Both the position numbers and the translations under genes were made by a program. Source: Mycolicibacterium pyrenivorans (GTDB lineage: Bacteria > Actinomycetota > Actinomycetes > Mycobacteriales > Mycobacteriaceae). From it: DNA of 48,495 nt. The stretch's first letter is position 1; the number at the start of each line of letters is the position of its first letter. A model generated the notes under the pieces. It did no database searches. It was not told the origin of the DNA and saw only the letters and a list, made by a program, of their open reading frames with translations. Location: positions 1 to 48,495 of the forward strand of contig NZ_JACKSH010000166.1 of the NCBI RefSeq assembly GCF_025821625.1, given 5' to 3'. Of the stretch, positions 36,862 to 43,921 are shown piece after piece.

Positions 36862-37147
36862 CTACACCTGCGTGTGACCGTCCGGTTTGATGACGGTTGC
36901 CCCGTGCGGCGGCACCGCGGTCCGGCAGCTGGTCGCCGGCGCGTTGCCGCAGCTCCCGGCCGGGGATATGCAGGGCCCCCGGGATGTGGCCCTGGTGCCA
37001 CGCGGCCGCCGACCGGGTGTCGACGACGACCGGTGCACTGCCCGCCGCCCGCGCGGCGGCCAGGTCCGCGGGGTCGATCTCGTGGGCGAGCTTGGCGGCG
37101 AAGAACGCGCGGGCAGCCGACGCGGGGTCGCAGGCGGTTTCGGTCAT
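36862..37147 (-). pseudogene. Rhodanese-domain gene remnant
   Basis: ATG 37147 starts a clear rhodanese N-terminal half: AAKLAHEIDPADLAAARAAG, then APVVVDTRSAAAWHQGHIPG and ALHIPGRELRQRAGDQLPD (about 75 residues). The rest of the domain, with the catalytic Cys loop and the C-terminal helix, is not found in any frame; the frame runs on as low-complexity Arg/Gly sequence into the next gene, and the adjacent frame stops at 36862. A 3' deletion with frame loss is the simplest reading. A short non-catalytic protein is possible. The 113 bp between its start and the next gene hold one copy of a 32-bp repeat. Confidence 0.55.
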
Positions 37148-37225
37148 GAGGACATCGAACAGCGGCGAAGCCGCCCTGTGAACGGATACATCGCGGCAGT
37201 CAGGCTGTCGCGCCGTGGTATCGAC

Positions 37226-37257
37226 GGGATCTTCGGCGATACACCCGACAATCCACG
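37226..37257. repeat. Copy A of an imperfect 32-bp direct repeat
   Basis: Begins GGGATCTTCGGCGAT and ends GACAATCCACG; 26 of 32 bases match 39020-39051. It lies about 80-110 bp upstream of the rhodanese remnant's start and next to the acyl-CoA dehydrogenase stop. Confidence 0.5.
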
Positions 37258-37260
37258 CTG

Positions 37261-39003
37261 CTAGGGGCGCATCGCGTAGGCGCCGTCATAACCCTGCACC
37301 TGCTGCCAGACCCGGTCGAAGCGGGCCGGGTCGGCCGCCGGTTTGCGCACCGCCGCCAGCGCCCACGCCTGTTGGGCGGGTGTGGAGCTCGGCTTGCCGT
37401 GCAGCGCGACGGCGTACGCGGAGAAGTCGCGGATCGCGACGTCGAAGATCTGGTCGGTGAGATCGCGGTCGAGGCCGGTCAGCTCGGCCTGCTCGAGGAT
37501 CAACTGCCCGTACACCACCAGTGTGAACAGGTGCCCGACGACGAGGACGAAGTCGAGGTCGGCCTGCTGATCGGCGTCGGGCGCTGCGGTGCTCAGCAGT
37601 TCCTTCAGCGCCTGGGCCTGCTCGTAGAAGCGGGCGACGTTGGGAATGTCCGAGTGCCTCTCGTAGATCGGCGCCCAGTCCGCGAACTGCACCTTCGAGG
37701 CGCCGCGGGCCGGGCCCTGCGACCAGAAGAACACGTCGTCCGCCGGGTCGTCCCTGGTGCCGATCGGGGGGTACTCGGTCGGATTGAACATGTAGTTCGG
37801 CATGAACTTCAGGATCTGCGCCACGTTGACGTGCACCGTGCCCTCCAGACGCGGCAGCGCCCCGATGAGTCGGGCCGCCTCGCAGAAGTAGGTGTTCTTC
37901 TCGAAACCCTTGGCGGCCAGCACATCCCACAGCAGGGTGATGACCTTCTCGCCTTCGGAGGTGACCTTGGACTTGGTCACCGGGTTGAACAGCAGGTATC
38001 GGCGGTCATCGAGGCCGGCGCTGCGGAAGTAGTCGATCGCCCGGTCGCTGAACAGCTTCATCGCGATCAGCCGGGCGTAGGCGTCGACGAAGCTCGCGCG
38101 CACGTGCGGAAAATCGGTGACCGGGTTGCCGTAGAGGATGCGATTGTTGGCGTGCGTGATCGCTTCGAAGAACGCATGCTCGCACATCCCGATCGAGCCG
38201 CTGCACAGGTTGAACTTGCCGACGTTGACGGTGTTCAGGGCCGCCGAGAAAGCCTCGGGGCCGGTGCGAAGGATGTCCTCTTCGTACACCGGGTAGTCGT
38301 CGAGCCGAAAGTTGCTGACGAACATCTGGCCGTGCACGACGTTGTCGATCAGTTCGTAATTCTCGTGGGCGCTGTCGGCGACGAACCAGATGTAACCGTC
38401 GGCGCCGTCGACGTCGGTGCGGCGCGAGAACACCGACACCATCCCGGCGACGTTGCCGTTGCCGATGTAGTACTTCTCGCCCGACGCCCGGAACAGAACG
38501 CCCTCGGTGTCGTTCGTGGCCGCCGGAGTCAGCAGCATGTCGGTGTTGTAGATGTCGGCGCCGTGGTCACGTTCGGACAGTCCGAATGCCATCACACCGC
38601 CGGCTTCGAGTTGGGCGGCCGCCTTCTCCTTGGCCTTGACGTTGTCGCTCTGCCAGATCGGTCCGAGCCCGAGGATCGTAACCTGTTCGGCGTACCAGTA
38701 GGCCAGCCCGTAGAACCCGAGGATCTCGCTCAGCACGGCGTTGCGCGAGGTGTCCCAGCGCTTGTTCGCGTCCCCGTCGGCGAACTCCGACGGGGTGAGG
38801 AAGGTCGCGAACAGCCGCTCCTTCTTGACGAAGTCCAGGAAGTCGGCCACCCACGTCGCCTCCAGATCGTCGCGAAGCAGCCGCACCTTTCCCCGCTCCT
38901 CGAACCACTCGATCAGGGCGCGCAGTCGGCGCCGCGATTCGGGGTCGAGCTGTGGAGGGTCGAAGGTGTTGGGGTTGAGCAACAGTCCGCGGGAGTTCGG
39001 CAT
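37261..39003 (-). CDS. Acyl-CoA dehydrogenase/oxidase-like FadE
   Basis: A 580-residue member of the larger acyl-CoA dehydrogenase/oxidase group: VMAFGLSERDHGADIYNTDM (substrate and FAD loop), ASGEKYYIGNGNVAGMVSVF, GSIGMCEHAFFEAITHANNR, and TYFCEAARLIGALPRLEGTVHVN near the catalytic base region. It oxidises an acyl-CoA; the chain is unknown. Start at ATG 39003: a -10-like TAGATT (39011-39016) is 7 nt before it, so the message is probably leaderless; ATG 39027 and the open frame to 39045 are alternatives. A 32-bp repeat covers the -35 region. Divergent from an Lrp/AsnC remnant. Not part of the M. tuberculosis order as I recall it. Confidence 0.85.
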   Translation of the reverse strand: MPNSRGLLLNPNTFDPPQLDPESRRRLRALIEWFEERGKVRLLRDDLEATWVADFLDFVKKERLFATFLTPSEFADGDANKRWDTSRNAVLSEILGFYGLAYWYAEQVTILGLGPIWQSDNVKAKEKAAAQLEAGGVMAFGLSERDHGADIYNTDMLLTPAATNDTEGVLFRASGEKYYIGNGNVAGMVSVFSRRTDVDGADGYIWFVADSAHENYELIDNVVHGQMFVSNFRLDDYPVYEEDILRTGPEAFSAALNTVNVGKFNLCSGSIGMCEHAFFEAITHANNRILYGNPVTDFPHVRASFVDAYARLIAMKLFSDRAIDYFRSAGLDDRRYLLFNPVTKSKVTSEGEKVITLLWDVLAAKGFEKNTYFCEAARLIGALPRLEGTVHVNVAQILKFMPNYMFNPTEYPPIGTRDDPADDVFFWSQGPARGASKVQFADWAPIYERHSDIPNVARFYEQAQALKELLSTAAPDADQQADLDFVLVVGHLFTLVVYGQLILEQAELTGLDRDLTDQIFDVAIRDFSAYAVALHGKPSSTPAQQAWALAAVRKPAADPARFDRVWQQVQGYDGAYAMRP

Positions 39004-39010
39004 GCGGTCG

Positions 39011-39016
39011 AATCTA
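39011..39016 (-). promoter_or_regulatory. -10 box for leaderless fadE
   Basis: TAGATT on the minus strand ends 7 bp before ATG 39003, with no ribosome-binding site between. Confidence 0.5.
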
Positions 39017-39019
39017 GGT

Positions 39020-39051
39020 GGGATCATCGGCGATGTGCCGGACAATCAACG
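39020..39051. repeat. Copy B of the 32-bp direct repeat, over the fadE -35 region
   Basis: Begins GGGATCATCGGCGAT and ends GACAATCAACG. It lies 4-35 bp upstream of the fadE -10 and so may be an operator; it also overlaps the first codons of the divergent Lrp/AsnC remnant. Confidence 0.5.
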
Positions 39052-39277
39052 GATCACCCTCGACCGTACCGACGAGGCGATCCTGCAGGCGTTGCAGACC
39101 AACGGCCGAATGAGCACCGCTGACCTGGCACGCACCGTGTCGCTGTCGCCGCGCTGGGTTACCCGATCACGGCTTTCGTCCGGTTGGCCACCCGGCAGGA
39201 TCGCGACGCTGGGGAAGATCACGACCAACGTCGTCTACTCGAGCCCGCTCACGGGCCGACGGCTGCTGCCGGCCTGA
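39035..39277 (+). pseudogene. Lrp/AsnC-family regulator remnant
   Basis: GTG 39035 begins a good Lrp N-terminus (RITLDRTDEAILQALQTNGR then STADLARTVSLSP). After that the frame breaks: the recognition helix and linker are missing and a neighbouring frame reads ALGYPITAFVRLATRQD, the start of the RAM domain; the first frame then returns with a tail GKITTNVVYSSPLTGR that resembles the C-terminal strand of the family. So about 80 codons remain of about 150, with at least two deletions. It is divergent from fadE, the classical place for an AsnC-type regulator of a metabolic gene. Confidence 0.65.
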
Positions 39278-39278
39278 C

Positions 39279-39755
39279 TCAGGCGTGCACGTCGCGCAGG
39301 CCGACGGCATTGCGAAGACCCGAGCAGTTCACGCAGCCGACGCAGCCGATGCAGTCCTCGCAGCTGATGCAGCCCACGCACGCCCGGCACTTCGTGCACT
39401 CGATGCAGCCGAGGCACGCCAGGCACCCCCGGCAGACGATGCAGAACACGGTGAGGATGCAGCCGGCGATCGCGGCGCTGCCCGCGGTGGCGATCGACCC
39501 GGCGACCGCCGCGCTGCCGGACGTCGCGATCGAGCGCACCACGGCCGCGCTGCCCGCGGTGGCGATCGACCCGGCCACTCCGGCACTGCCCGCCGTGGCG
39601 ATCGAACCGGCGACGACGGCGCTGCCCCGCGTGACGATCGACCCGGCGACGACGGCGCTGTCCGATGTCGCGATCGACCCGGCGACGGCGTAGCTGTTCT
39701 CCGTCGCAGCCGATCGGACGGACGTATCGCCCGGTGCCGACGGGTCCGCGGTCAC
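39279..39755 (-). CDS. Ser/Cys hexad-repeat solenoid protein in the sdh1 operon
   Basis: A 158-residue protein with no family that I recognise. After about 20 polar residues it is a strict six-residue repeat: Ser at 27, 33, 39 and every sixth residue to 93 (12 Ser; units such as AVVAGS and IATAGS), then in the same register Cys at 99, 105, 111 and so on to 141, with a second Cys column (108, 114 ... 144) replacing the Thr/Val column. Residues 105-144 thus hold 14 Cys at every third position. A beta-solenoid with a Ser ladder turning into Cys ladders is likely. GTG 39755 lies 4 nt after the sdhB stop, with GGAAGTAGG upstream, so it is read with the FeS enzyme succinate dehydrogenase. Cys ladders suggest metal, FeS or redox function (inference). 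Confidence 0.8.
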   Translation of the reverse strand: MTADPSAPGDTSVRSAATENSYAVAGSIATSDSAVVAGSIVTRGSAVVAGSIATAGSAGVAGSIATAGSAAVVRSIATSGSAAVAGSIATAGSAAIAGCILTVFCIVCRGCLACLGCIECTKCRACVGCISCEDCIGCVGCVNCSGLRNAVGLRDVHA

Positions 39756-39759
39756 CCGC

Positions 39760-40515
39760 CTACTTCCGGCGGAAGAGCTTGCTGCCCAGCCAGACCACCG
39801 GGTCGTACTTGCGGTCGGCCGCGCGCTCCTTCATCGGGATCAGCGCGTTGTCGGTGATCTTGATGTGCTCGGGACAGACCTCGGTGCAGCACTTGGTGAT
39901 GTTGCAGAAGCCGAGACCGTTCTCGTCCTGCGCCTGCTCGGGACGACGCTCCAGGGTGTCCAGCGGATGCATGTCCAGTTCGGCCTGACGCATCAGGTAC
40001 CGGGGGCCGGAGAACGCCGTCTTGTTCTCCTCGTGGTCACGCACCACGTGGCAGACGTTCTGGCACAGGAAGCACTCGATGCACTTGCGGAACTCCTGCG
40101 ACCGGTTGACGTCCTCCTGCTGCATGCGGTATTCGCCGGGCTGGAGATCTTTCGGCGGCGTGAACGACGGGATCTCCCTGGCCTTCTCGTAGTTGAAGGA
40201 CACGTCGGTGACCAGATCGCGCATCACCGGGAAGGTCCGCAACGGCGTCACGGTCACCGTCTCGTCCTCACCGAATGTCGACATCCGGGTCATGCACATC
40301 AACCGCGGCCTGCCGTTGATCTCCGCCGAGCAGGACCCGCACTTGCCCGCCTTGCAGTTCCAGCGCACCGCCAGATCCGGTGTCTGGGTGGCCTGCAGGC
40401 GATGGATGATGTCGAGCACCACCTCGCCCTCGTTGACCTCGACTGTGAAGTCCCGTAACTCGCCGCCGCTGACGTCGCCGCGCCAGACCCGAAGGTTCGC
40501 GTTATAGGCAGCCAT
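39760..40515 (-). CDS. sdhB: Succinate dehydrogenase iron-sulfur subunit SdhB (Sdh1)
   Basis: A 251-residue FeS subunit. Ligands: 2Fe-2S in CKAGKCGSCSAEINGR plus the later RLMC; 4Fe-4S in CIECFLCQNVCHV; 3Fe-4S/last Cys group in CNITKCCTEVCPEHI. It passes electrons from SdhA to the membrane anchor SdhC. ATG 40515 is next to the sdhA stop, so the two are translationally coupled. The order sdhC-sdhA-sdhB matches Rv0249c-Rv0247c, the Sdh1 complex of mycobacteria. The Cys-repeat gene follows after 4 nt. Confidence 0.95.
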   Translation of the reverse strand: MAAYNANLRVWRGDVSGGELRDFTVEVNEGEVVLDIIHRLQATQTPDLAVRWNCKAGKCGSCSAEINGRPRLMCMTRMSTFGEDETVTVTPLRTFPVMRDLVTDVSFNYEKAREIPSFTPPKDLQPGEYRMQQEDVNRSQEFRKCIECFLCQNVCHVVRDHEENKTAFSGPRYLMRQAELDMHPLDTLERRPEQAQDENGLGFCNITKCCTEVCPEHIKITDNALIPMKERAADRKYDPVVWLGSKLFRRK

Positions 40516-40516
40516 G

Positions 40517-42571
40517 TCAGCCCTTTCGTCCTGGGTGCGCGGCGAGTTCGCCGTCGGTGTAGTACTTCGCGAGTTCGGAGAATTCGAAACACTCCAGCAG
40601 GTCCGGACGCATCGGCAACTGCTCCTCGGCTTCGACCGTGACGCCGGGGACCATCGCGTCGACGGTCGCGACGTCGTCGGTCCGGCACACCAGCAGCGTG
40701 TTTCGCCACTTGGCGTCCATCTCCGGGTAGTCGTCGCGGGTGTGTCCGCCGCGGCTCTCGGTGCGCTTCAGGGCGGCCTTGGCCACGCATTCGCTGACCA
40801 GCAGCATGTTGCGCATGTCGATGGCCAGGTGCCAGCCGGGGTTGAACACCCGTCCGCCTTCGACGGTGACGTTCTGCACCCGGGCCCTCAGCTCGTCGAG
40901 CTTGGCCAGCGCCGCCTGGATCTCGTCCTCCTTGCGGATGATGCCGACGAGGTCGTTCATCGACTCCTGCAGTTCGGCGTGCAGGGTGTACGGGTTCTCG
41001 GGGCTGGGGTGCGTGTCGAACGGCGCCAACGCCATCTTGGTCGCCTCGTCGACGGACTCCTGCGACACGGTCGGGCGCTCGGGCAGCCCCCGCACGTAGT
41101 CGGCCGCGCCGAGACCGGCGCGGCGGCCGAACACCAGCAGGTCGCTCAACGAGTTTCCGCCGAGGCGGTTGCTGCCGTGCATGCCCCCGGAGCATTCACC
41201 CGCGGCGAACAGTCCGGGCGTGGCGGCTCCGCCGGTGTCCGGGTCGACCTCGATGCCGCCCATGACGTAGTGGCAGGTCGGGCCGACTTCCATCTCGTCC
41301 TTGGTGATGTCGACCTCGGCCAACTCGATGAACTGGTGGTACATCGACGGCAGTCGGCGCCTGATCTCCTCGGTCGGCATGCGCGACGCGATGTCGAGGA
41401 AGACGCCGCCGTGGGGCGATCCGCGACCGGCCTTCACCTCGGAGTTGATGGCGCGGGCCACCTCGTCGCGGGGGAGCAGGTCAGGGGTGCGGCGCGCGGA
41501 GTCGTTGTCCTTGAGCCACTGGTCGGCCTCTTCCTCCGACTCGGCGTACTGGCCTTTGAACACTTCGGGGATGTAGTCGAACATGAACCGCTTGCCCTCG
41601 GAGTTCTTCAGCACTCCGCCGTCGCCGCGAACACCTTCGGTGACGAGGATGCCCTTCACCGACAGAGGCCACACCATGCCGGTGGGGTGGAACTGGATGA
41701 ACTCCATGTTGATCAGGCTCGAGCCCGCACGAAGCGCCAACGCGTGGCCGTCGCCGGTGTACTCCCACGAGTTCGACGACACCTTGAACGACTTGCCGAT
41801 CCCACCGGTGGCGAGCACCACGGCGGGCGCCTCGAAGAGCACGAAGTTGCCGGTCTCGCGGTAGTAGCCGAACGCGCCGGCGATGCGGCCCTGGTTGTGT
41901 CCCTGGGCGCCCGTCGTGTCGTGCGCTGCGCTGGGGTTCGCGCTGGGGCCCTTGTCCAGGATCAGGTCGGTGATCGAACACTCGTGGAAGACCCGGATCC
42001 GCGCCTCGTAGTCGCCGAACTCGGCCTTGTCCTCCTGCTGCAGCGAGACGATCTTCTGCTGCAGGGTGCGGATGATCTCCAAGCCGGTGCGGTCGCCGAC
42101 GTGGGCCAGACGCGGATAGGTGTGGCCACCGAAGTTGCGCTGGCTGATCCGGCCGTCCTTGGTGCGGTCGAACAGCGCGCCGTAGGTCTCCAGCTCCCAC
42201 ACCCGGTCGGGGGCCTCCTGCGCGTGCAGCTCGGCCATCCGCCAGTTGTTGAGGAACTTGCCGCCGCGCATGGTGTCGGCGAAGTGGATCTGCCAGGTGT
42301 CCTTCGGGTTCGCGTTCTTCATCGCCGCCGCGCAGCCGCCTTCGGCCATCACGGTGTGCGCCTTGCCGAACAGCGACTTGGTCACCACGGCGACGCGCAG
42401 GCCGCGCTCGCGTGCCTCGATCACCGCACGCAGACCCGCGCCGCCGGCACCGATCACGACGACGTCGTACTGGTGCCGTTCCAATGTCGATGAGCCGCTT
42501 GCGCGAAGAGCGTCCTGCGTCGATGAGCCGCTTGCGCGAAGACCATCCTGCTGAGCTTCATCCGAAGCCAT
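40517..42571 (-). CDS. sdhA: Succinate dehydrogenase flavoprotein SdhA (Sdh1)
   Basis: A 684-residue flavoprotein oxidising succinate to fumarate. FAD fold: YDVVVIGAGGAGLRAVIEA; covalent-flavin His in SLFGKAHTVMAEGG; active-site blocks HPTGMVWP, VRGDGGVLKN and GMHGSNRLGGNSLSDLLVFG. ATG 42571 has GAGG 5 nt upstream. Normal homologues begin at about LERHQYDVVVIG, so residues about 10-29 (GLRASGSSTQDALRASGSST) are an extension made by a tandem 33-bp repeat related to the one in the PKS. TTG 42484, just after the repeat, is another possible start that would exclude it. It is coupled to sdhB downstream and lies 45 bp after sdhC. Confidence 0.94.
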   Translation of the reverse strand: MASDEAQQDGLRASGSSTQDALRASGSSTLERHQYDVVVIGAGGAGLRAVIEARERGLRVAVVTKSLFGKAHTVMAEGGCAAAMKNANPKDTWQIHFADTMRGGKFLNNWRMAELHAQEAPDRVWELETYGALFDRTKDGRISQRNFGGHTYPRLAHVGDRTGLEIIRTLQQKIVSLQQEDKAEFGDYEARIRVFHECSITDLILDKGPSANPSAAHDTTGAQGHNQGRIAGAFGYYRETGNFVLFEAPAVVLATGGIGKSFKVSSNSWEYTGDGHALALRAGSSLINMEFIQFHPTGMVWPLSVKGILVTEGVRGDGGVLKNSEGKRFMFDYIPEVFKGQYAESEEEADQWLKDNDSARRTPDLLPRDEVARAINSEVKAGRGSPHGGVFLDIASRMPTEEIRRRLPSMYHQFIELAEVDITKDEMEVGPTCHYVMGGIEVDPDTGGAATPGLFAAGECSGGMHGSNRLGGNSLSDLLVFGRRAGLGAADYVRGLPERPTVSQESVDEATKMALAPFDTHPSPENPYTLHAELQESMNDLVGIIRKEDEIQAALAKLDELRARVQNVTVEGGRVFNPGWHLAIDMRNMLLVSECVAKAALKRTESRGGHTRDDYPEMDAKWRNTLLVCRTDDVATVDAMVPGVTVEAEEQLPMRPDLLECFEFSELAKYYTDGELAAHPGRKG
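42487..42552. repeat. Tandem 33-bp repeat at the sdhA N-terminus
   Basis: Two units (42487-42519 and 42520-42552) differing at 3 bases, core CGATGAGCCGCTTGCGCGAA. Same family as the PKS repeat, allowing a 1-nt indel and two substitutions. In sdhA it reads LRASGSST; on the plus strand it reads MSRLREE. Confidence 0.8.
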
Positions 42572-42616
42572 CAAACCTCACTCGTCCTATCAAAAACCAG
42601 ATTGTGAATTGTCTTG

Positions 42617-43456
42617 CTAACCAATGAATCTCAGGTCGGAAATGGTGCCGCTCGCCACCAGCATGATGTAGAAGTCGGTCAGCATCAGGGTGCCGAGCGT
42701 GATCCACGCATACTGCTTGTGCCGGACGTTGAGCCTGCTGATCTGAGTCCACATCCAGTACCGGACGGGATGTTTGGAGAAGTGCTTGAGGCGGCCGCCG
42801 GCGACGTGCCTGCAGGAGTGGCACGAGATCGTGTAGACCCACAGCATGACGACGTTGACGATCAGGATCACGTTGCCCAGACCGAAGCCGAAACCGGTGG
42901 GCGAGTGGAACGCCTTGATCGCGTCGTACGTGTTGATCACCGAGATGATCGCCGCGATGTAGAAGAAGTACCGGTGGGTGTTCTGGATGATCAGCGGTAA
43001 CCGCGTCTCCCCGGTGTACTTCGCGTGCGGTTCGGCCACCGCGCACGCGGTCGGCGCCTGCCACACCGTGCGGTAGTAGGCCCCGCGATAGTAGTAACAG
43101 GTCAGCCGGAACAGCAGCAGGAACGGTAGCGAGAACGCCGCATACGGCAGCCACCACACGTCGGGGAGGTACTGACCGAAGTGGCTGGCCGCGGGAATGC
43201 AGCCGGACTGGGTGGCCTCGTTCCACTTGACCACGCACGGCGAGTAGAACGGCGTCAGGTAGTGGTAGTCGGCGACGTAGTAGTTGTTCTGCATGAACGC
43301 CCGCACCGTCGCGTAGACGATGAACGCCGCGAACCCCAGGTCGATGATGATGGGCGACTTCAGCCAGTTGTCGGTGCGCAGGGTGCGTTGTGAAATCTGC
43401 GCGCGGCCAGGCGAGAAGACGCCGGTCGCTTTGCGATCGGCGGTGGGTGCGCTCAC
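42617..43456 (-). CDS. sdhC: Succinate dehydrogenase membrane anchor SdhC (Sdh1, Rieske type)
   Basis: A 279-residue membrane anchor with about five hydrophobic segments. It lacks the haem-ligand layout of classical SdhC/D. The motif ISCHSCRHVAG (about residues 209-219) together with the upstream SPCVVKWNEA and SGCIPAASHF gives Cys and His residues that fit the membrane Rieske-type FeS cluster reported for mycobacterial Sdh1. GTG 43456. It transfers electrons to menaquinone. The preceding gene, a Rv0250c homologue, is 61 bp upstream. Confidence 0.9.
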   Translation of the reverse strand: MSAPTADRKATGVFSPGRAQISQRTLRTDNWLKSPIIIDLGFAAFIVYATVRAFMQNNYYVADYHYLTPFYSPCVVKWNEATQSGCIPAASHFGQYLPDVWWLPYAAFSLPFLLLFRLTCYYYRGAYYRTVWQAPTACAVAEPHAKYTGETRLPLIIQNTHRYFFYIAAIISVINTYDAIKAFHSPTGFGFGLGNVILIVNVVMLWVYTISCHSCRHVAGGRLKHFSKHPVRYWMWTQISRLNVRHKQYAWITLGTLMLTDFYIMLVASGTISDLRFIG

Positions 43457-43517
43457 GGTTGCCTTTCTATGCTGTTGTAACCCCCGAACACGTCCCGTGT
43501 TTCACGGCACGCGGCGC

Positions 43518-43814
43518 TCAATGCGTCCCGCCGAGACCTTCGTCGTCGACGCCGCGCCAGAAGTCCGAGTCGTACTGAGTATCGGGGATCGCGATCCGCT
43601 CGCCCACATGGTGGTGTCCGCTGACGCCACGGGCGAGTTCCAGTTCTTCTGCGTCGATGTCGAGTCGGTCGATATCGTTGAGGATGCGTTCGGCGTCGTT
43701 GACGATGCGACGGGTAGCTGGGCTGTTCCCGTATCGCGACGCAAGCGACGTCACGCAGCGCCGGAGGCTTCCGATCAGATCGTGAAGCTCGGCGAGTTCG
43801 GTGGTGCTGGACAA
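43518..43814 (-). CDS. Rv0250c-like hypothetical protein, first gene of the sdh1 operon
   Basis: A 98-residue protein (SSTTELAELHDLIGSLRRCV at the start; RRIVNDAERILNDIDRLDID; AIPDTQYDSDFWRGVDDEG at the end) matching the small conserved protein that precedes sdhC in mycobacteria. It is mostly helical with an acidic tail. The start is TTG 43814 with a strong AAGGAGG 4 nt upstream, which decides it. The function is unknown; its fixed place makes a role in Sdh1 assembly or regulation plausible. Confidence 0.85.
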   Translation of the reverse strand: MSSTTELAELHDLIGSLRRCVTSLASRYGNSPATRRIVNDAERILNDIDRLDIDAEELELARGVSGHHHVGERIAIPDTQYDSDFWRGVDDEGLGGTH

Positions 43815-43921
43815 GTGACCTCCTTGGGCTGAAGGGTGTCAGGGATCACAGTACGCAATCGATGCTAGTCACAACACCGATGCGATGGTGAGACGGGTCA
43901 CGTTGATGAGTGGAGGAACGC

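Noticed and set aside
39184..39693. 169-residue plus-strand frame through the repeat region
   Set aside because: It begins inside the Lrp remnant, has no start site of its own and gives an irregular Pro/Thr/Met sequence, while the minus frame has perfect hexads and operon linkage.
39380..39710. Regular 36-bp periodicity that could look like a CRISPR array
   Set aside because: There are no unique spacers; the repeats are contiguous and encode 12-residue units in a gene with a start site coupled to sdhB.
42412..42627. Plus-strand small frame containing MSRLREERPA twice
   Set aside because: It is antisense to sdhA and comes from the tandem DNA repeat; there is no promoter or site that supports it.
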